Shown: piece after piece, positions 9,640 through 22,550 of the stretch
Layout of the letters: the number at the start of each line of letters is the position of its first letter
How positions within the stretch are numbered: the first letter of the stretch is position 1
Origin: Rhyzopertha dominica
Taxonomy: Eukaryota; Arthropoda; Insecta; Coleoptera; Bostrichidae
Assembly (NCBI GenBank): GCA_025024175.1
Contig: QCXZ01000003.1
Coordinates: 20,480,392 to 20,544,391, forward strand
Direction of reading: 5' to 3'
DNA: 64,000 nt
Notes under the pieces: generated by a model
What the model was told of the DNA's origin: nothing
The model's input: the letters and a program-made list of their open reading frames with translations, nothing else
Databases searched by the model: none
Position numbers and translations under genes: made by a program

Positions 9640-12600
9640 GTATATTTAATCAATAACAATACTACAGTTAAATTACATCTTTTTAATTTATAATCAGTCA
9701 GCATTATTTTATTACTTGAATATTAGAAAATAGTAGTTAACTAACAATATTAGTAAGCCTAGTCAATATATAGTATAACAGAATTACCACCCCCTGTTTC
9801 CGTCGAAACTACGATAGATAGCGGGATGTGATTTTTTTGTCTCGTTCTTCTTACTGGCTGTGTGCACATGGAAAATACGGGGCTTTCCCGGCGCATTTTG
9901 CGACCAAGTTGATGTTCCATGCAGTAGACCCACAAAATCTGTCACCTACTTGACACACCAATATAATATATATAATATAATATAATATAAATAAAGTATT
10001 CCAACCACAGCTTGTAGGTAACCACAATGGCATGGCGTAATGTTATCTAGGTATGTCGTATTCTTCTATCATCCAAATAAAACCGCATGCACGATACTTT
10101 CATAATAAGAAGTTTGGTTTTTCTACCGAACGTAATGTGTATCAAGGTTCATTGTGGTGAGCCCATAGAATTTATTTTAATAATTCTCCATGAAATATTA
10201 GCTTTTATAAATTGGATCAGATATTTCTGGTTATTAAAATTGCTTCAGTTGCTTGTGAAAACACAAACACACATTAATTTTGAAGTTAGCACATGCTTAT
10301 TGAAATAGAAATAGAGCTTTGTCATATAACTTGTGCAGAAATAGCACCAGATTTGATTTCCATTGTGTTAAAAACATATTACAAACTGGCATGTTTTCTT
10401 TCACTCTAATTTGTTTCCATATGAAATTCTCCTATACTTATTAGAAAACCGTAATTGTTTTTTTAATGTTCATCTGTATACGAATAATAAAATAAAATCT
10501 TTCGAAAGAAATCAGCAGTTTTAAACATGAGTTCTAACATAGTATGATTGACTGAATACAAAATTGTGTCATGCAATGATAACGAGGCTCCGTCTACCAA
10601 CGTCGCTTGCTGCATAAAGTATGTCAAATAGAACAGTACGTGTCAAACTGATCTGTGACAGTAGCATATACATGCTCTGTTGCATAGTGATTTGTGCATT
10701 ACTCTAGCATGATGTCATCGCCGCAGTCATTGCGCTCCAGTATTAATCGCCTTTGGTTTAACTTCCATCTTTGAAGTTTTTTAACAACCAATCATCGTAA
10801 ATGGAACATCACTGAAATTGTAATCGTATTCACTATTTTTTAAGACAATTAAAATCCAAGTTATTAATTGTTGTCTTTCCTCCCTACTACTTTGATTTCC
10901 CATGATATAATATGATAATCGACATTCATGTTTGGCAGGTTAATTCAAAATAATTCCAATGCAGTTTACACCGCACACGTCAAATCGTGTGTCAACTCTT
11001 CTCTTCTGCCGATTATACTGCCTTCGACCACTAGTCGCAGATTTGGCACTGCACTCTTTTCAGCACTCAGAGTCAATAGTAATTGAAAATAAGATTAAAC
11101 TTTGGCATTGTTCTCTTACGATCCTTAGACTTTACCTATACCATAGATAAATTAAGAAAGATACCCAATGTAAATGCACCGCATTGCCACAGAACCGTAG
11201 TGTATGATCTTCACTCAAGAGGGCAAAAGAATGTTCAAAGTGCGCGATATTGTTTCCCAAATGTTTTGTACTATATGTCCCTCCCGCCCAGACAGCATGC
11301 GAACGGAGTGTGGGCGGTAGTCACAATCCCACCACTGCACTTCTACAGCAGCTGACTGCAACACCCGTAATGCTTAACAAAATAATATTTTATGTAGCGA
11401 AGGGTCAATAGTAGAGTGCCCGATCGGACATATTTTGACTTGTGTGGGGGACTCGGGACTCGGGATTACAATCTAAAACTTACACAGATGTAAGCTATAA
11501 TAATATATTGATAATTATAAATCCAGAANTATAAAAATTAGACCGAGCCGAAAGTCAATATCGTTAAAAATGTAACTAACGGTGCATTGTTAAAAAACGA
11601 AATGTATACTTTCTATGGGTATTTAATTTGAAACATTTTCTGTGCCGAATATTTTTAAATAAATTTTTGACTTGCAAAATACATTGCCTCTTACGGCCGA
11701 AAAATAATAAAAGGTCAGTTTTTTGGTTTCAACGCCGCTACAATTAATTCAAAATTCCCTAATTTTCAGTTTACCTCGCATAATCGCGAAAACTAAGGCC
11801 TAACTCAAAAAAAATATATTCTTATTAAAAGTTAGCCGTGTCCTTTTAGGTGCCATTCGTGGCAAATTCATATTTTTTGATTTACCGATAAAGGTAGTAT
11901 AAAATTAAATGTAAAAGATTACATTTTTCTGGGAGACGCGACTGCTGCCGTGTTCGCGTGGCCGCATCGTCCATCTCTACTATTTCCGTAGCTCCGTCCT
12001 TTGTCCACTAGTGCAGCTCAGGGAGGGACGCGATAGATCAAAATACAATAATTAGGAAATCTGTCTAATTAATCCTATTTCAGTTTTCATATTGACAAAC
12101 ACGTTCGAAGGTATATTAAAAATCATCACTAACCTATGAAAGAAAAATTAAACTAATAACTACGCATGTAGTTCATTAAACGTTTTATTATGCAATTCTG
12201 CACGCAAATCATGATAAAATAAATTAATCTTTTTACAAAGTTGCACAATTTACTTATCGAAATTTGTTCTTGAGCTGTGGTTTCAACCAATATTTTAGAT
12301 ATAGATTCTTGATGTACGAAAATTCCGAGTGTTACGAGTTTAGGACATCTTCACAAATGCTCGTTATAGCTACAGGATCTTCAGAAGTCCCCTCATTAAA
12401 TGCAAGCAAGCCAATTATCCAGTACAATACATCTGGTATGTGTTTCTTGCAGCCTTTTATATCTAAGTTCCTGTCACTTAAAATATAGATGGTATTTTAT
12501 CCATTTCGCACCTTATAATGGCACATATTTTATTAATAACGGCGATTTCTACTTCCGCTACAGTATGGTGTTGCAAATCTGGTAATCTATCAGATTATAC

Positions 12601-15600
12601 TGATATTTTACTATTAATAGAAAATAACTACCACTATCGCAAATACTGCTAACTCTTTTACTTTTATAAAGCATATCAATATTGTGTTAAAATTCTTTCT
12701 TTATTATCGAGCAGTAATATACTATCTCTTCACTATCTTTTTTTTAAAAGTCAAGAACAAAAGTATACTAATGTAGACCCGCTTCAATATTTTAATCAGA
12801 GAATAATAAAAACATGTTCTTTGGTAAAGTGTGCATAAATTGTGTGTAAAATATATCCACAAATACAACGGATTTGGTTGGTACCTTTAAAAACATTTGT
12901 TAAGGTGCTATACCTATACGGCTTCTAGTAATTAGCCCGAATGATACGACTCTAAATAGTAGCTTGCCTAATAGTAGACCTTGACAGGTATAACAAGCTT
13001 TCCAGAAATGATTTTCCATTGCAGTTTGTTGCTAAAAGCTACGACTGCCTTCAAATAATTCCTCATCGAAAAAGGAAAACAACTGTCTTAGTCGTGAAAA
13101 AAGCACGCTGTGCAGAGGGTTGTGGGGGGGTGAATTTCCAAAATAAGTAAAAATTCTTGTTTGTTTTTTTAATATCTTTGGTACCTCACCTTTATTATAT
13201 TAAGATACTATGCTGCTGCTTATATGGCAAATATAATTTTTTTAAATTTCTAATAACGCCGTCACTATGCTTTCTTATAGAGCGCCTTAATGAATTTCGT
13301 TCGCTTTAAACACTACCTAATTTGCCAGACGTTTAGCTTCTCCCAGCACAAAAACTCGTTGGTTTATTGGTGTGTGCAAATTCGCAATATAATACATAGT
13401 TTGTGGCATAATATTTTTGTGTAGCAATGTCGAATTTCACAGCGGCGTCCGTGGACATGCGAGTATGGTGCAAAATAGCCCAAAAGGTACGCGATACTCG
13501 ACTTTATGCACACAGAATTGATATTTAATTCCAAATAGTTTCTGTGATTATTCGTTCCCTCTTGCAATTATTGTCGTTTTGCTAATGTATATTTATGTAG
13601 ACCTAGGTATCTAAATCTTTTGAAGTAAGCTCTGTTTTTTTATATATATTGAAAATTAATGCATGTTTTTGCATGAATTACAGATCTATTTATAACAATA
13701 CACAATAAAAGTGGCAGGAGTTCGGATAGTGAGCTAGAGCCAAAAATTAAATTCGTTTCAATTTAAAAATGTGCAGCGGCAAACAGTTTTTATTTTAATC
13801 AGCGCTTGAAATTTCAGGATTTTGGTACAAAATAAACTGCTTATTATGACAATCGCGCTGATTATAATGATGCCTCTAAAATGAACTATGTCCGACTTTG
13901 ACTTTATGCGTTCGCTGTAGCAGAAGGTCGTATATCGCGCAGCTGTACAGTTATTCTGGACCTTACTCGCATTCCTACTCTTGCCGGTTGCCGCTGTGAA
14001 ATTCGTCGTTGCCAGACAAAAAAATTCTTATTCGACAAATGACGCGAGTCTGCAAATCTTTATACACCAAAGTAACTGACATCTTAAACTTTTATTTCAG
14101 TTATTTTTTCGATAAACCAACGCGCTGTACTTATATACGATAACATTATTAGTTGCATGGTTACTGAAAGGTGTGCGGTTTTTGGCCGCACTATATAAAC
14201 ATATTATTATGAACGGAAAACTTAAAGTAGTAACAACACCGGCAAGTGTTGAAATGGTGCTTAATTATTACCAAAAGTTGCAAAATTTCAAAAAGTACTA
14301 GATTCAGCCTTTTGTGCTGAAACTGGCAACACGGGGTACTCGGCAGCCACTTGGGCCGTGGTAATACCACACCACGCCCCAATCTAGCGCAGCACATTTT
14401 TAACTACCCATCTCTCTCTGACTCACATCAAGTAGATCTGTTGTACGTATGTCAGCGTTAGCTTGTAACGACAAGCTGCGCTACTTAAGGAGAGGGTAAT
14501 TTTCGTTTCTTATTCCTTTCCACTCACGGACAAATTAGAAGAGCAAGAATTAGTTAACGACGTGATGAATAGTTTAAGTAAAGTTAAGAACCAACTACTG
14601 TGGCCCTCTACAATCAAGATCTAAAAGCTAACAAATTATCGTGTACATTGGTTGGGTATCTTTCTTAATTTATCTATGCCTATACTTAACATCTAGTCAG
14701 CCAGGGTTGGGTAGTGTAATGGGGTTCTTGCCCTTGACGGTAAATCGTTATTATAATACATGTGCGACTTTGCTTGGACCTCATCAAGTTAGAAGCTGGC
14801 AATAGAAAAAAATATTTTTAATGTTTTTGTATCTTATTTTTACCTTTAAAGGTTTACCGCTAAATTCAAATATTTCGTGATACGTCACCGTTCCTGGAGA
14901 CGCACTCCGCTATTGCACCGATGCGCCGGATGCCCTGTTGCATGCTTGACACCTTTGTCGCTGTTGAACACACGTATGTTCTGTGGTTCTGTGCTTTTGT
15001 ACCTTTGTTTACGTTTTGGTTTGAGAACGGAGGACGCGTTAAAGTTTTGTTTTTATTTACTTAGTTTACATTGTTGTTCAAACATAGACTGTGCAAGATT
15101 ATATGAAGGGATCTTCGAACAATTTACCAAAAGTTGACTTACACATGATTGACGAATTTTACATGAATGGAAACTCGTGTNGCCAGATCGTTCGATTTTA
15201 TGCAAATTAGGCGATTTTGCTATTTAAAGGTTGCGACTTGAATAAAATGATGTAATGGCAGCTATACATGCTGTAACTCAGGTTTAAACAGGTTTACCTA
15301 CTTAATAAATAGTTGTTCCAGTTTTAATATCACTTGAAATATGAACTTATCCTTTGGCTGCCATAAAATAAATACTGTTTGCGATATATCCGCTGCAACT
15401 TATAATTTTAATTTAATATATTTTTCATTTTAATATTTACAGTGAAAAAGACTAACAACGAATCGCGTTTAACACATCCATTTGCATGTAGGTTTTTATA
15501 ATTCATAATTACGATTGCGAGTTTGGAATAAAATGGCAACGCTGCTGCGACTTCGATTTCAGAAACTTCATCTCGGCCGACAGGAATGCCAGGATCAGAA

Positions 15601-16349
15601 AATGGCGTGGCAACATCACACAGTTACACAGCACTAAGCGCGCCAGGGAACGCTGATGTCAGAGATTCAAACTTTAAACATAAACAATCTTTTTTAAGCA
15701 TTAACTAAGCGCTTTACAAAAAATAAAAATAACAGGGATCTATATTTTTTCATGTAGATTCATATTTTGCAATAAAAAATGGGCGCAACAGGCCCATTAG
15801 TAGTAAAGCATTTTCTAACCTAATTGTGGTGTGGTTGTATCCTAGGAACATTTAATTTAATTTTAGAGCTTGAAAAAGATAAAAACATGAAATTTAGGTG
15901 TCTTTAACCTTTAATATTGAATTTTTTGTATGTTTCCAATGCATATAAAAATTAATACAATGCTCAAAGTACTAATGTGTGCATCCAAAGCAAAAACAAA
16001 AAATTCCTTTCAAAATTTTTATCTGTGCGCTTGGAAACCATGAAAGTATTCTTTTGATGGCTGTGATACCACGCCGAGACAAATTAGTAAATGTCATGGT
16101 TATTTGAATGCTAAAGACTCACTTTAACATAGTATTTATTCCTGCCTGCTATTTTTATATGTACCTCTTTAAATAAAGGAGCTTGAATTATTACAAAAGA
16201 AAACACTGAGTTACTTCTACAAACCTTTTACTATTCTTACCTTATAAGTTTCAATTATTCCACTAATGTCTTGGGTCACGTGTCATCCATATTTTATTAC
16301 TTTTTTTCATATAAAGGTATGTTACTAAAAGTATGTTTTATATTTGCAG
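9640..16349 (+). other. SWT1: 6.7 kb first intron of SWT1
   Basis: The intron is AT-rich, with no intact gene. Short open frames on both strands show no motif. The only recognisable element is a short transposon-like gene remnant near 15101-15190, listed separately. I see no inverted-repeat element with clear ends between 9700 and 14800. Confidence 0.55.
15101..15190 (+). pseudogene. Second fragment of the repetitive gene family seen at 1898
   Basis: In the frame starting AAGGGATCTTCG the translation reads KGSSNNLPKVDLHMIDEF, parallel to KASSNNLPPVHMFIVTEF encoded at 1919-1972. Only this N-terminal block is recognisable, followed by an N at 15181 and loss of similarity. Two copies in one window support the idea of a mobile or retroposed family. 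Confidence 0.45.
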
Positions 16350-17119
16350 CTAATCCAGTTATAAGTGAATCAGGTAGTACTTCAATCACAGAACGTCCTA
16401 GAAATGCTTCACATAGAAGCAGCGATGGAGATCCATTACAAAACAGAAATTTACATGATCGTGCCATCATTAGATCACCTAAACAACGTTTAACAAAATC
16501 AGATGGCACCCTAACCGCAGAACGTTTCAGAAATGCTTTGGATAGAAGCGATGATGGAAGTATATTACAAAATAGACATTTTCGGAGTCGTACAAATATT
16601 GGATCACCCAAAGATCGTATAGCAAAGTCGAATAGTGCTCTAACCACAAAGAATTTCAGATATGCTTCATATAGAAGCGGTGATGGAGATACATTACAGA
16701 ACACACATTTTCTTAATTGTTCAGCCATTGGATTCCCAAAAAATCACGTAGCAAAATCAGATAATATGCAAACCAAAGAACGTTTAAAAAATGCTTTAGA
16801 TAGAAGCGACAATGGAAGTACATTACAAAACAGACTTTTTCAGAGTAATACAATTATCGGATCATCCAAATACTATCCTAAAACAGTACAGGAACAAAGT
16901 GAAAGTATACGTAGCAACACAAATGAAAGTCTAGGTGTCGAAAATTCTGTACAAAAGAGGTGGTTAGAGAAGGAAAACTCATCTTGTGCAAGTACTAGTA
17001 CTGATCATCATGATTGCGTATCACCAGAGTCTTCTATGATTTATGACACGCTACACAATAAGAGTAAAGATGAAGAAATGGATTGGTCTCCTATTGATGA
17101 CAACGAAGTGCTCACAAAT
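16350..17119 (+). CDS. SWT1: SWT1 coding exon 2, with four 43-residue tandem repeats
   Basis: The acceptor TTTGCAG|CT at 16349/16350 joins exon 1 in phase. The donor AAT|GTATGT at 17119/17120 ends in phase 0. The 770 bases encode residues about 84-340. Most of the exon is four 129-base tandem repeats, each with the pattern ERxxNAxxRSxDGxxLQNRxF...IxSPKxxxxKSD. A Ser/Glu-rich tail follows, containing EEMDWSPIDDNEV. No enzyme motif is present; this is the disordered N-terminal half that precedes the PIN domain in SWT1 proteins. The repeats are probably lineage-specific. The assignment to SWT1 rests on exact phase continuity with exon 3. Confidence 0.75.
16391..16906 (+). repeat. Four in-frame 129 bp tandem repeats inside SWT1
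   Basis: Equivalent points (GAACGT-CAGAAATGCTT or its variants) fall at 16391, 16520, 16649 and 16778, exactly 129 bases apart. No frame-breaking indel separates them. The copies have diverged, with the third the most different. The exact spacing and open frame indicate that they are kept as coding repeats. Confidence 0.85.
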
Positions 17120-19108
17120 GTATGTTTATTATTTGGTAGAATTCACTAGTAGAATCTTGTGTAATATGTGTATGTCTTCTTTTGTTTTCAAAAAAAATGT
17201 TTATTATCTGTGTGATGAATGTTGAGCGCCTCACGTCATAAATTTAAAGCATATAGTTCAAATCGATTAAATATCACTCTCAGATTTATTCAGTCGCCGT
17301 GCTCTTAAGCAGACTATAAATTATACATAAAGTGTTGCTGGTGGCGCATTTGTAATTTTTAAACCTTTCCAATTCTTACGCTGTTTATTTGCCCACATTT
17401 TCAATACCTCCGAAATCAGAGTTGCTGTCGTGTTCTTCAACATTACTAATTAACGGTGCAACTTCATCGAGTGTTCGCACCCGTCAGTATCAAAAGTTAA
17501 TCAGTTCCTTGGTGTGCACAATGAGGCAATTACTACAAACATTGAAATGCCACTGATAAAATGTCAATGATGACATTAGTCGACGACATATGTTCAGGCT
17601 GTATCTACATCATTACCGTTACTACTGTAGAGAGAGAGAAGTGGGCACATATGTCTAATCCGCAGGGGCTGTACTTGCTAAATACCACTCCATATAAGCA
17701 ACGAAAGCGCAAACGGCGCAAGAGTAAAATTAGTTGTTGGTGCTTGATTCGCGAAACTCTTACGTCAGGCTAAACATTCATTTCATCGATAACATTAAAG
17801 ATTATTATGCCTGGTGTCATAATGAAAGACCTGCTAGACACTTCAAGATTTGCAGAATTTTGCCAGTTTTTTTAAATGATTGTTTTTGTGTCAACATCTC
17901 TCAATTTTATGCTTATACTTGACAAAATTTTGAGAAACGTGTAGCTGTATTTAGTGAGTTTATATACAGAGTGAATAACAGTAATACTAACAAAAATTTA
18001 AACTGTAATATACCAATATATTCTTTATAGTCTACATCCATCCTACATTGGGTTCCACCAGAACTAAACATTTTTTCTTAATTTTTGAAATTTCTGCACT
18101 ACAATATTCTAAGTATTATTTTTTTAATTAGGTTAGGTTTTAATTAGGTACTCATCTCAAAATAAAAACAATAACTTTGTAAGATAAATCATATTACATT
18201 CTAAATTTTTACTGTGTAAATACTAATATTTTGTTTGAACTTGTGTCAGACAAACTTTGAGGTTCTTTGTCTTTGACAAAGATTACAGGTGTAATCGAAA
18301 CATCAGACTATTAACTTTTTGTCAGTGTTTTCAAGAGACAGCGATCTATCCGACAAAATATTATCCAATACTATTGTTATCGGAAAGGCTAGACTGGGGT
18401 GGCACGGTTCCTAAATTATCGTCTTAAATGAAGGAAAAAAGACACTAATGTCAACGTGGCAGTTTTTAATCGCGCCTTCAACTAGGCGGACAACCAAGTT
18501 CTGGATAGCCGAGCACGACTCAGTAGTCCGATATCACTATCAATTCTTTTAGTGTTCTTGATAATTTTGAAATTCTTTTGGTTTTAAGATTACACTGAAA
18601 ATAAAGTTTCTTTGACAATCGAAATAATTGTCGAGAGTAACCCTTTGTTCATATTTGTGCCAGCATTACCATCAAAGTGTATCAGAGAATCCAGTACTAT
18701 CAACTTTCCTTATATTTATGAATATTAGTGATGTTAGTTAGCATATATGTAGTCTTCAATGTTTTATGGGGTTTTACTTTTGTGGTTCAAGTTTTACATG
18801 CCCTGCTGCAGTACAGTATATGTAATAAAATACGTTCCAACTAGTAAGATTTATCAATATCACCTAAAATAATGAGCCTTTGACTTTCGTTCCAAAGTAG
18901 GTACAAAAAAAAATTAAAACATAGTATGCTGTACAAAGCGAAATGATGCTGAGTTAACTTAGCAGTTTCAATACACCTTTATACAGGGTTTCTATAAATG
19001 ATTCATGCATCCAGTGCGCTTATGGAAATTATCGTTTAAAAAAATTTGCCACCTCTCAGGAAAGTGACGTACACTTGTCATCTGCCGATTTTTAGATTAT
19101 TTATATAT

Positions 19109-20398
19109 AACGGGTGCGCCATCTCGAGCTTCGGTATGGAAATATTGAATAACTTAGGCAAGTAGTGAAAGTGAATGTTTGTTAGTGTTTTTTTGTTTGA
19201 TTTAGTCCTTTACAATTTGTTTCAACTGTACTTAGAACACAACATCCAACAAATGACCACCTTTACGAGCCACAGAAAATTGTGCTCTTTTTTTCCAATT
19301 TTCCAATACTTTGGCCAGCATTTCGGGTGATATTGCCTCTATTTCAGCTTGAACGTTGGTCTTGAGCGCTTCCAATGTCGTGGGCTTGTTGGCGTGTATT
19401 TTACTTTTTAGATAACCCCACAAAATATAAGTCCGGCGATCTTGGAAGGCACTTAATATCGCCACCTTTCGACATCAAACGGCCGGGGAACTTTCGCTTT
19501 AAAAAGTTCATCGTTTTGATCGCCGTGCAGCATGGGGCGCCGTCTTGTTGAAACCAGAAGTTCAATAAAAATTTTTCCCGCATTTTTAGAATCACATAGT
19601 GCGCCAAAATCCACCGATAACGGTCGCCATCGACGGTTTCGTCTTCACGAAAGAAAAATGGTCCGATGATGATTTTGGCGCTAACGCCGGCCCAAACGGT
19701 GACTTTCTGGTCATGCAATGGCTTCTCGTGGATAATGTGAGGATTGTCTGTACCCCAGAATCGACAATTTTGTTTGTTCACTCCGCCAGAGAGATGGAAA
19801 TGGGCTTCGTCCGTGAACAAAGTTCGATTCCAAAACTCGGAATCAACCTGGCATATTCGAACCACGCTGTTTCTGTATTCCAAGCTACGGGGCTCGTCTG
19901 TAGGCACTAATCACTGAGTTATTTGCACTTTGTAAGGAAACATGTGAAGATCTTCCTTAAAAATCCTTCTAAGAGTCGTTCCTTTGATGTTTAGCTGCTG
20001 AGCACGGTGACGATACGACAGATTTGGGCTTCTCAAAACACTCTGCTTGACAGTTTCAATAATTTCATTGGAGCGTCTTTTACGAACTGAAACGCGTTGA
20101 TGATTTGCCACAGACCCCGATTCTTCGAAATTTTTAGTCACATTGCGTATGGTGTTATCAGAAGGTACTTTACGACAGCGGTATTTTCGACGGTATGCAC
20201 GTTGAGCAAGCACAATTGAACGACCATTTTCCAAATACATGGTCACAATTTCCGCGCGTTCTTTAGATGTAAAGTTATTCATGGTTAAAATTGTACTGAA
20301 ATGACGTTTCCAAATTATTTTCTCTCAAGTCATCCCGACAATGGATAACAAAGTTATTCAATATTTCCATACCGGAGCTCGAGATGGCGCACCCTGTA
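19109..20398 (-). mobile_element. Tc1/mariner-superfamily element, about 1.29 kb, inactive
   Basis: Terminal inverted repeats of about 45 bp flank the element. The left (19110-19153) begins ACGGGTGCGCCATCTCGAGC. The right (20353-20398) reads TACAGGGTGCGCCATCTCGA in reverse complement, and both continue through GGTATGGAAATATTGAATAAC. The flanks are consistent with a TA target duplication. The transposase lies on the minus strand and is broken. Confidence 0.85.
19232..20282 (-). pseudogene. Mariner-type transposase, broken by one stop and one frameshift
   Basis: Reading from 20282 down, the protein starts MNNFTSKERAEIV with a helix-turn-helix N-terminus. A TGA at about 19911-19913 breaks the frame, which then continues in the same frame. 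The catalytic core follows: FTDEAHFHL (first Asp), QQDGAP (second Asp) and SPDL (third Asp), about 36 residues after the second, so a DDD-type mariner relative. Just after SPDL the frame shifts and part of the expected Pro-Asp-Phe stretch is missing before ILWGYLKSKI. The C-terminal tail to 19232 is then open in the other frame. The enzyme would cut and paste its own element; these lesions make it dead. Confidence 0.85.
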
Positions 20399-20719
20399 TT
20401 AATATGAGGAAATGCCTGGGAGTGTGTATTTTCAACATATTCTGTAGTGTTTTGTGCAAGAATCAAATTTAAGGTTGCAGAAAGCTCACATTTCGGAATT
20501 GTGGTGTGATATTGACTTGCAACTTTCAGTACTATCCCCGTGCATATTGTAGCTTGGCAGCACTTATAAAAAGGCGGCACAAAAAATTCAGAATTCAATG
20601 CCGCCCGTGTTGCATGGATCGTTTATACAAACCCTGTACTTTATCTCTTGTTTTTTTCATTTGCATGTTTAATGAAACACATTAAAATTTTTATATTAAT
20701 AATGCAAACATCTTTTCAG

Positions 20720-21071
20720 ATTGAACAATTACGTCAAAATTTTGATGAAGTTGTTCAGCGTCATACCCATTTTCAAGAAATTGTTGCTAAAAGGTCTGAA
20801 GGATTAATAACAAACACAAGTGTATTCAAGGACACCTTCGTGGTTATAGACACCAACATATTTCTATCACATCTAACCACAGTGAAGGTTTTAGTGAACA
20901 CAAAAATTAATGCCATTGTACATCCGATTATCTATATACCTTGGATGGTTCTACAAGAATTAGATTATATTAAAGATGGATGGTCACCTACTATAAAACT
21001 ACAGAAGAATGCACAGGCAGCTGTAAAGTTTATAAACAAACACTTACAGGAAAACAGCGCTACTTTTAAAG
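20720..21071 (+). CDS. SWT1: SWT1 coding exon 3, first half of the PIN nuclease domain
   Basis: The acceptor TTTTCAG|ATT at 20719/20720 is in phase 0 and the donor AAAG|GTAAGT at 21071 is in phase 1. The exon encodes residues 341-457, beginning with a short helical segment (RQNFDEVVQRHTHFQEIV). The start of a PIN domain follows: FVVIDTNIFLSHL with the first acidic residue near Asp384, and IPWMVLQELDYIKDG with Glu near 420. This pair is the signature of SWT1 (C1orf26), an endonuclease that removes faulty mRNPs at the nuclear pore in yeast. All visible catalytic acids are kept. Confidence 0.85.
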
Positions 21072-21120
21072 GTAAGTTTTATAGTTGTGAATTTCAGCTA
21101 CTGTAAACAATTATTTATAG

Positions 21121-21224
21121 GTCAAAGTGTATTAGAAGCTACAGAAAATAAAATTCCAAATTCAAGTCCAGACGATGAAATTATTTCATGTTGTATGCAA
21201 ATTGCTAGCAAAGGAAATCAACCA
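21121..21224 (+). CDS. SWT1: SWT1 coding exon 4, middle of the PIN domain
   Basis: This short exon lies between the acceptor ATTTATAG (21120) and the donor CCA|GTGAGT (21224/21225), in phases 1 and 0, separated from exon 3 by an intron of only 49 bases. It encodes Gly458 (split) to Pro492, with NSSPDDEIISCCMQIA. The PDDEI acidic motif supplies the third metal-binding position of the PIN fold. The next conserved strand is 21.8 kb away in exon 5. Confidence 0.85.
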
Positions 21225-22550
21225 GTGAGTATTTGTTTTTATAAAATTTAAAGTATAAAAAACAGTGAAACTCATGGGTAATAGTTCCGACTGACAGACC
21301 AAGGCTGATGCACAACCTATGTTATAAATAGCTACATTGGGCATAATGTGGCAACATTGCTGAGAGGCTGAAACTCCATTTCTTTTCTGGCTCATCACAG
21401 CTATCTACAACGTAGGTTATGGCTGATGTCACCCATTTAACGTCTGATAATACATCAGAAATTTTTTTCTATTGCCCATCAAAGGACTCTGCATTAGGCT
21501 AAGTCTAAGTGGCACATTAGAGTGGTTCGGCCATAATGCATTACTGTGCTTTTCTTTTACTATAAATGTATATATGTGAAAANAGTNCATTACAGTACAA
21601 CATGCACCAGACGCAATAAGCNCTAAGTGTCTGTAGGTNTCCACCTAATATTTNGTATTCAGTTCTTTTTGTCTGTAATATGTCTGCTAGCCAAAGGCAG
21701 ATGTCACCACTTTGCGGACGCATATAATAGTAGTCANTGATCGCATTAGCAGAGTTTTTACAAAACTCAAAACAGTGTCCATGTTACTTTTGGTGTTGAA
21801 TATTCTTTTTGTTAATAATGAGGTGGCCTCTTCTTTTTGTAACCGTTTTTAAACTTTTTTCATTGAACTGGTTTGTTGTGCACTGGTGGATGTTTGGGGG
21901 CATGAGGTTATAGATCCTTGGACCCAAGAAACTGATTGTCATCTGTCCAAGTTTTATCACATAGTTTCCTTGTCAGGTTTCTATAACTCATTATATGTCT
22001 GTTTTGGTATATTAAAAGGATTTTGGTATACAGAGTACATATACCAAATACTTATGCTTGCATGTATAGGTGTGCTGTGGGGTAAATGCCATTTTTGGGG
22101 AATTGTAGCTTTATGAATCTCCTTTGCAGTGTGGGTGTTTTCCACTAAACCCAGAAATCCCTGTAACAATTCCTAATAGCTTAATATTCTCGTAAACTAC
22201 TCAAATAGTGTGTCATTAACATAAAAACATCTTGTTTTAACCTTAAAAATGATTGACAAAAGTGTAAAAATTTAAAGAATTTTGGCAGATCGCAATACGC
22301 TTGCTAAATGGTCAAAGCTCTTGACATAATTGTTTGTATCAAGCACCGAACTCCATAAAATATGGAACATCAGGGAATGGGCATGTGGCATTAAAATAAA
22401 TGCTTCCTTTAGAACAATTCTAATTTCTTTGTAGGCATGCGCAGTTGTGCAGCAGAATGTGAAGTGTCAGATATTTTGGTGTTCATGTCACTCTGTCAAT
22501 GTCAAAATGTCATATCAAGCAACGACGCGAACAGCAGTGGGATTCTGCAT

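Larger units (their letters stand above)
18984..20637. mobile_element. Small inverted-repeat element interrupted by a mariner
   Basis: The left end TACAGGGTTTCTATAAATGA begins at about 18984; the right end GGATCGTTTATACAAACCCTGTA finishes at about 20637. Both ends match those of the element at 7070-9101. Without the mariner (19109-20398) the element would be only about 360 bp, a non-autonomous MITE. Confidence 0.7.
17120..20719 (+). other. SWT1: 3.6 kb second intron of SWT1
   Basis: The intron runs from GTATGT at 17120 to TTTTCAG at 20719. Its 3' half is a nested transposon pair (18984-20637) ending only about 80 bases before the acceptor. From 17120 to 18980 I see AT-rich DNA with short open frames and no recognisable gene. 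Confidence 0.65.

Noticed and set aside
16297..16728. 143-codon minus-strand frame
   Set aside because: It is the antisense shadow of the 129-base repeats in SWT1 exon 2 and shows the same period.
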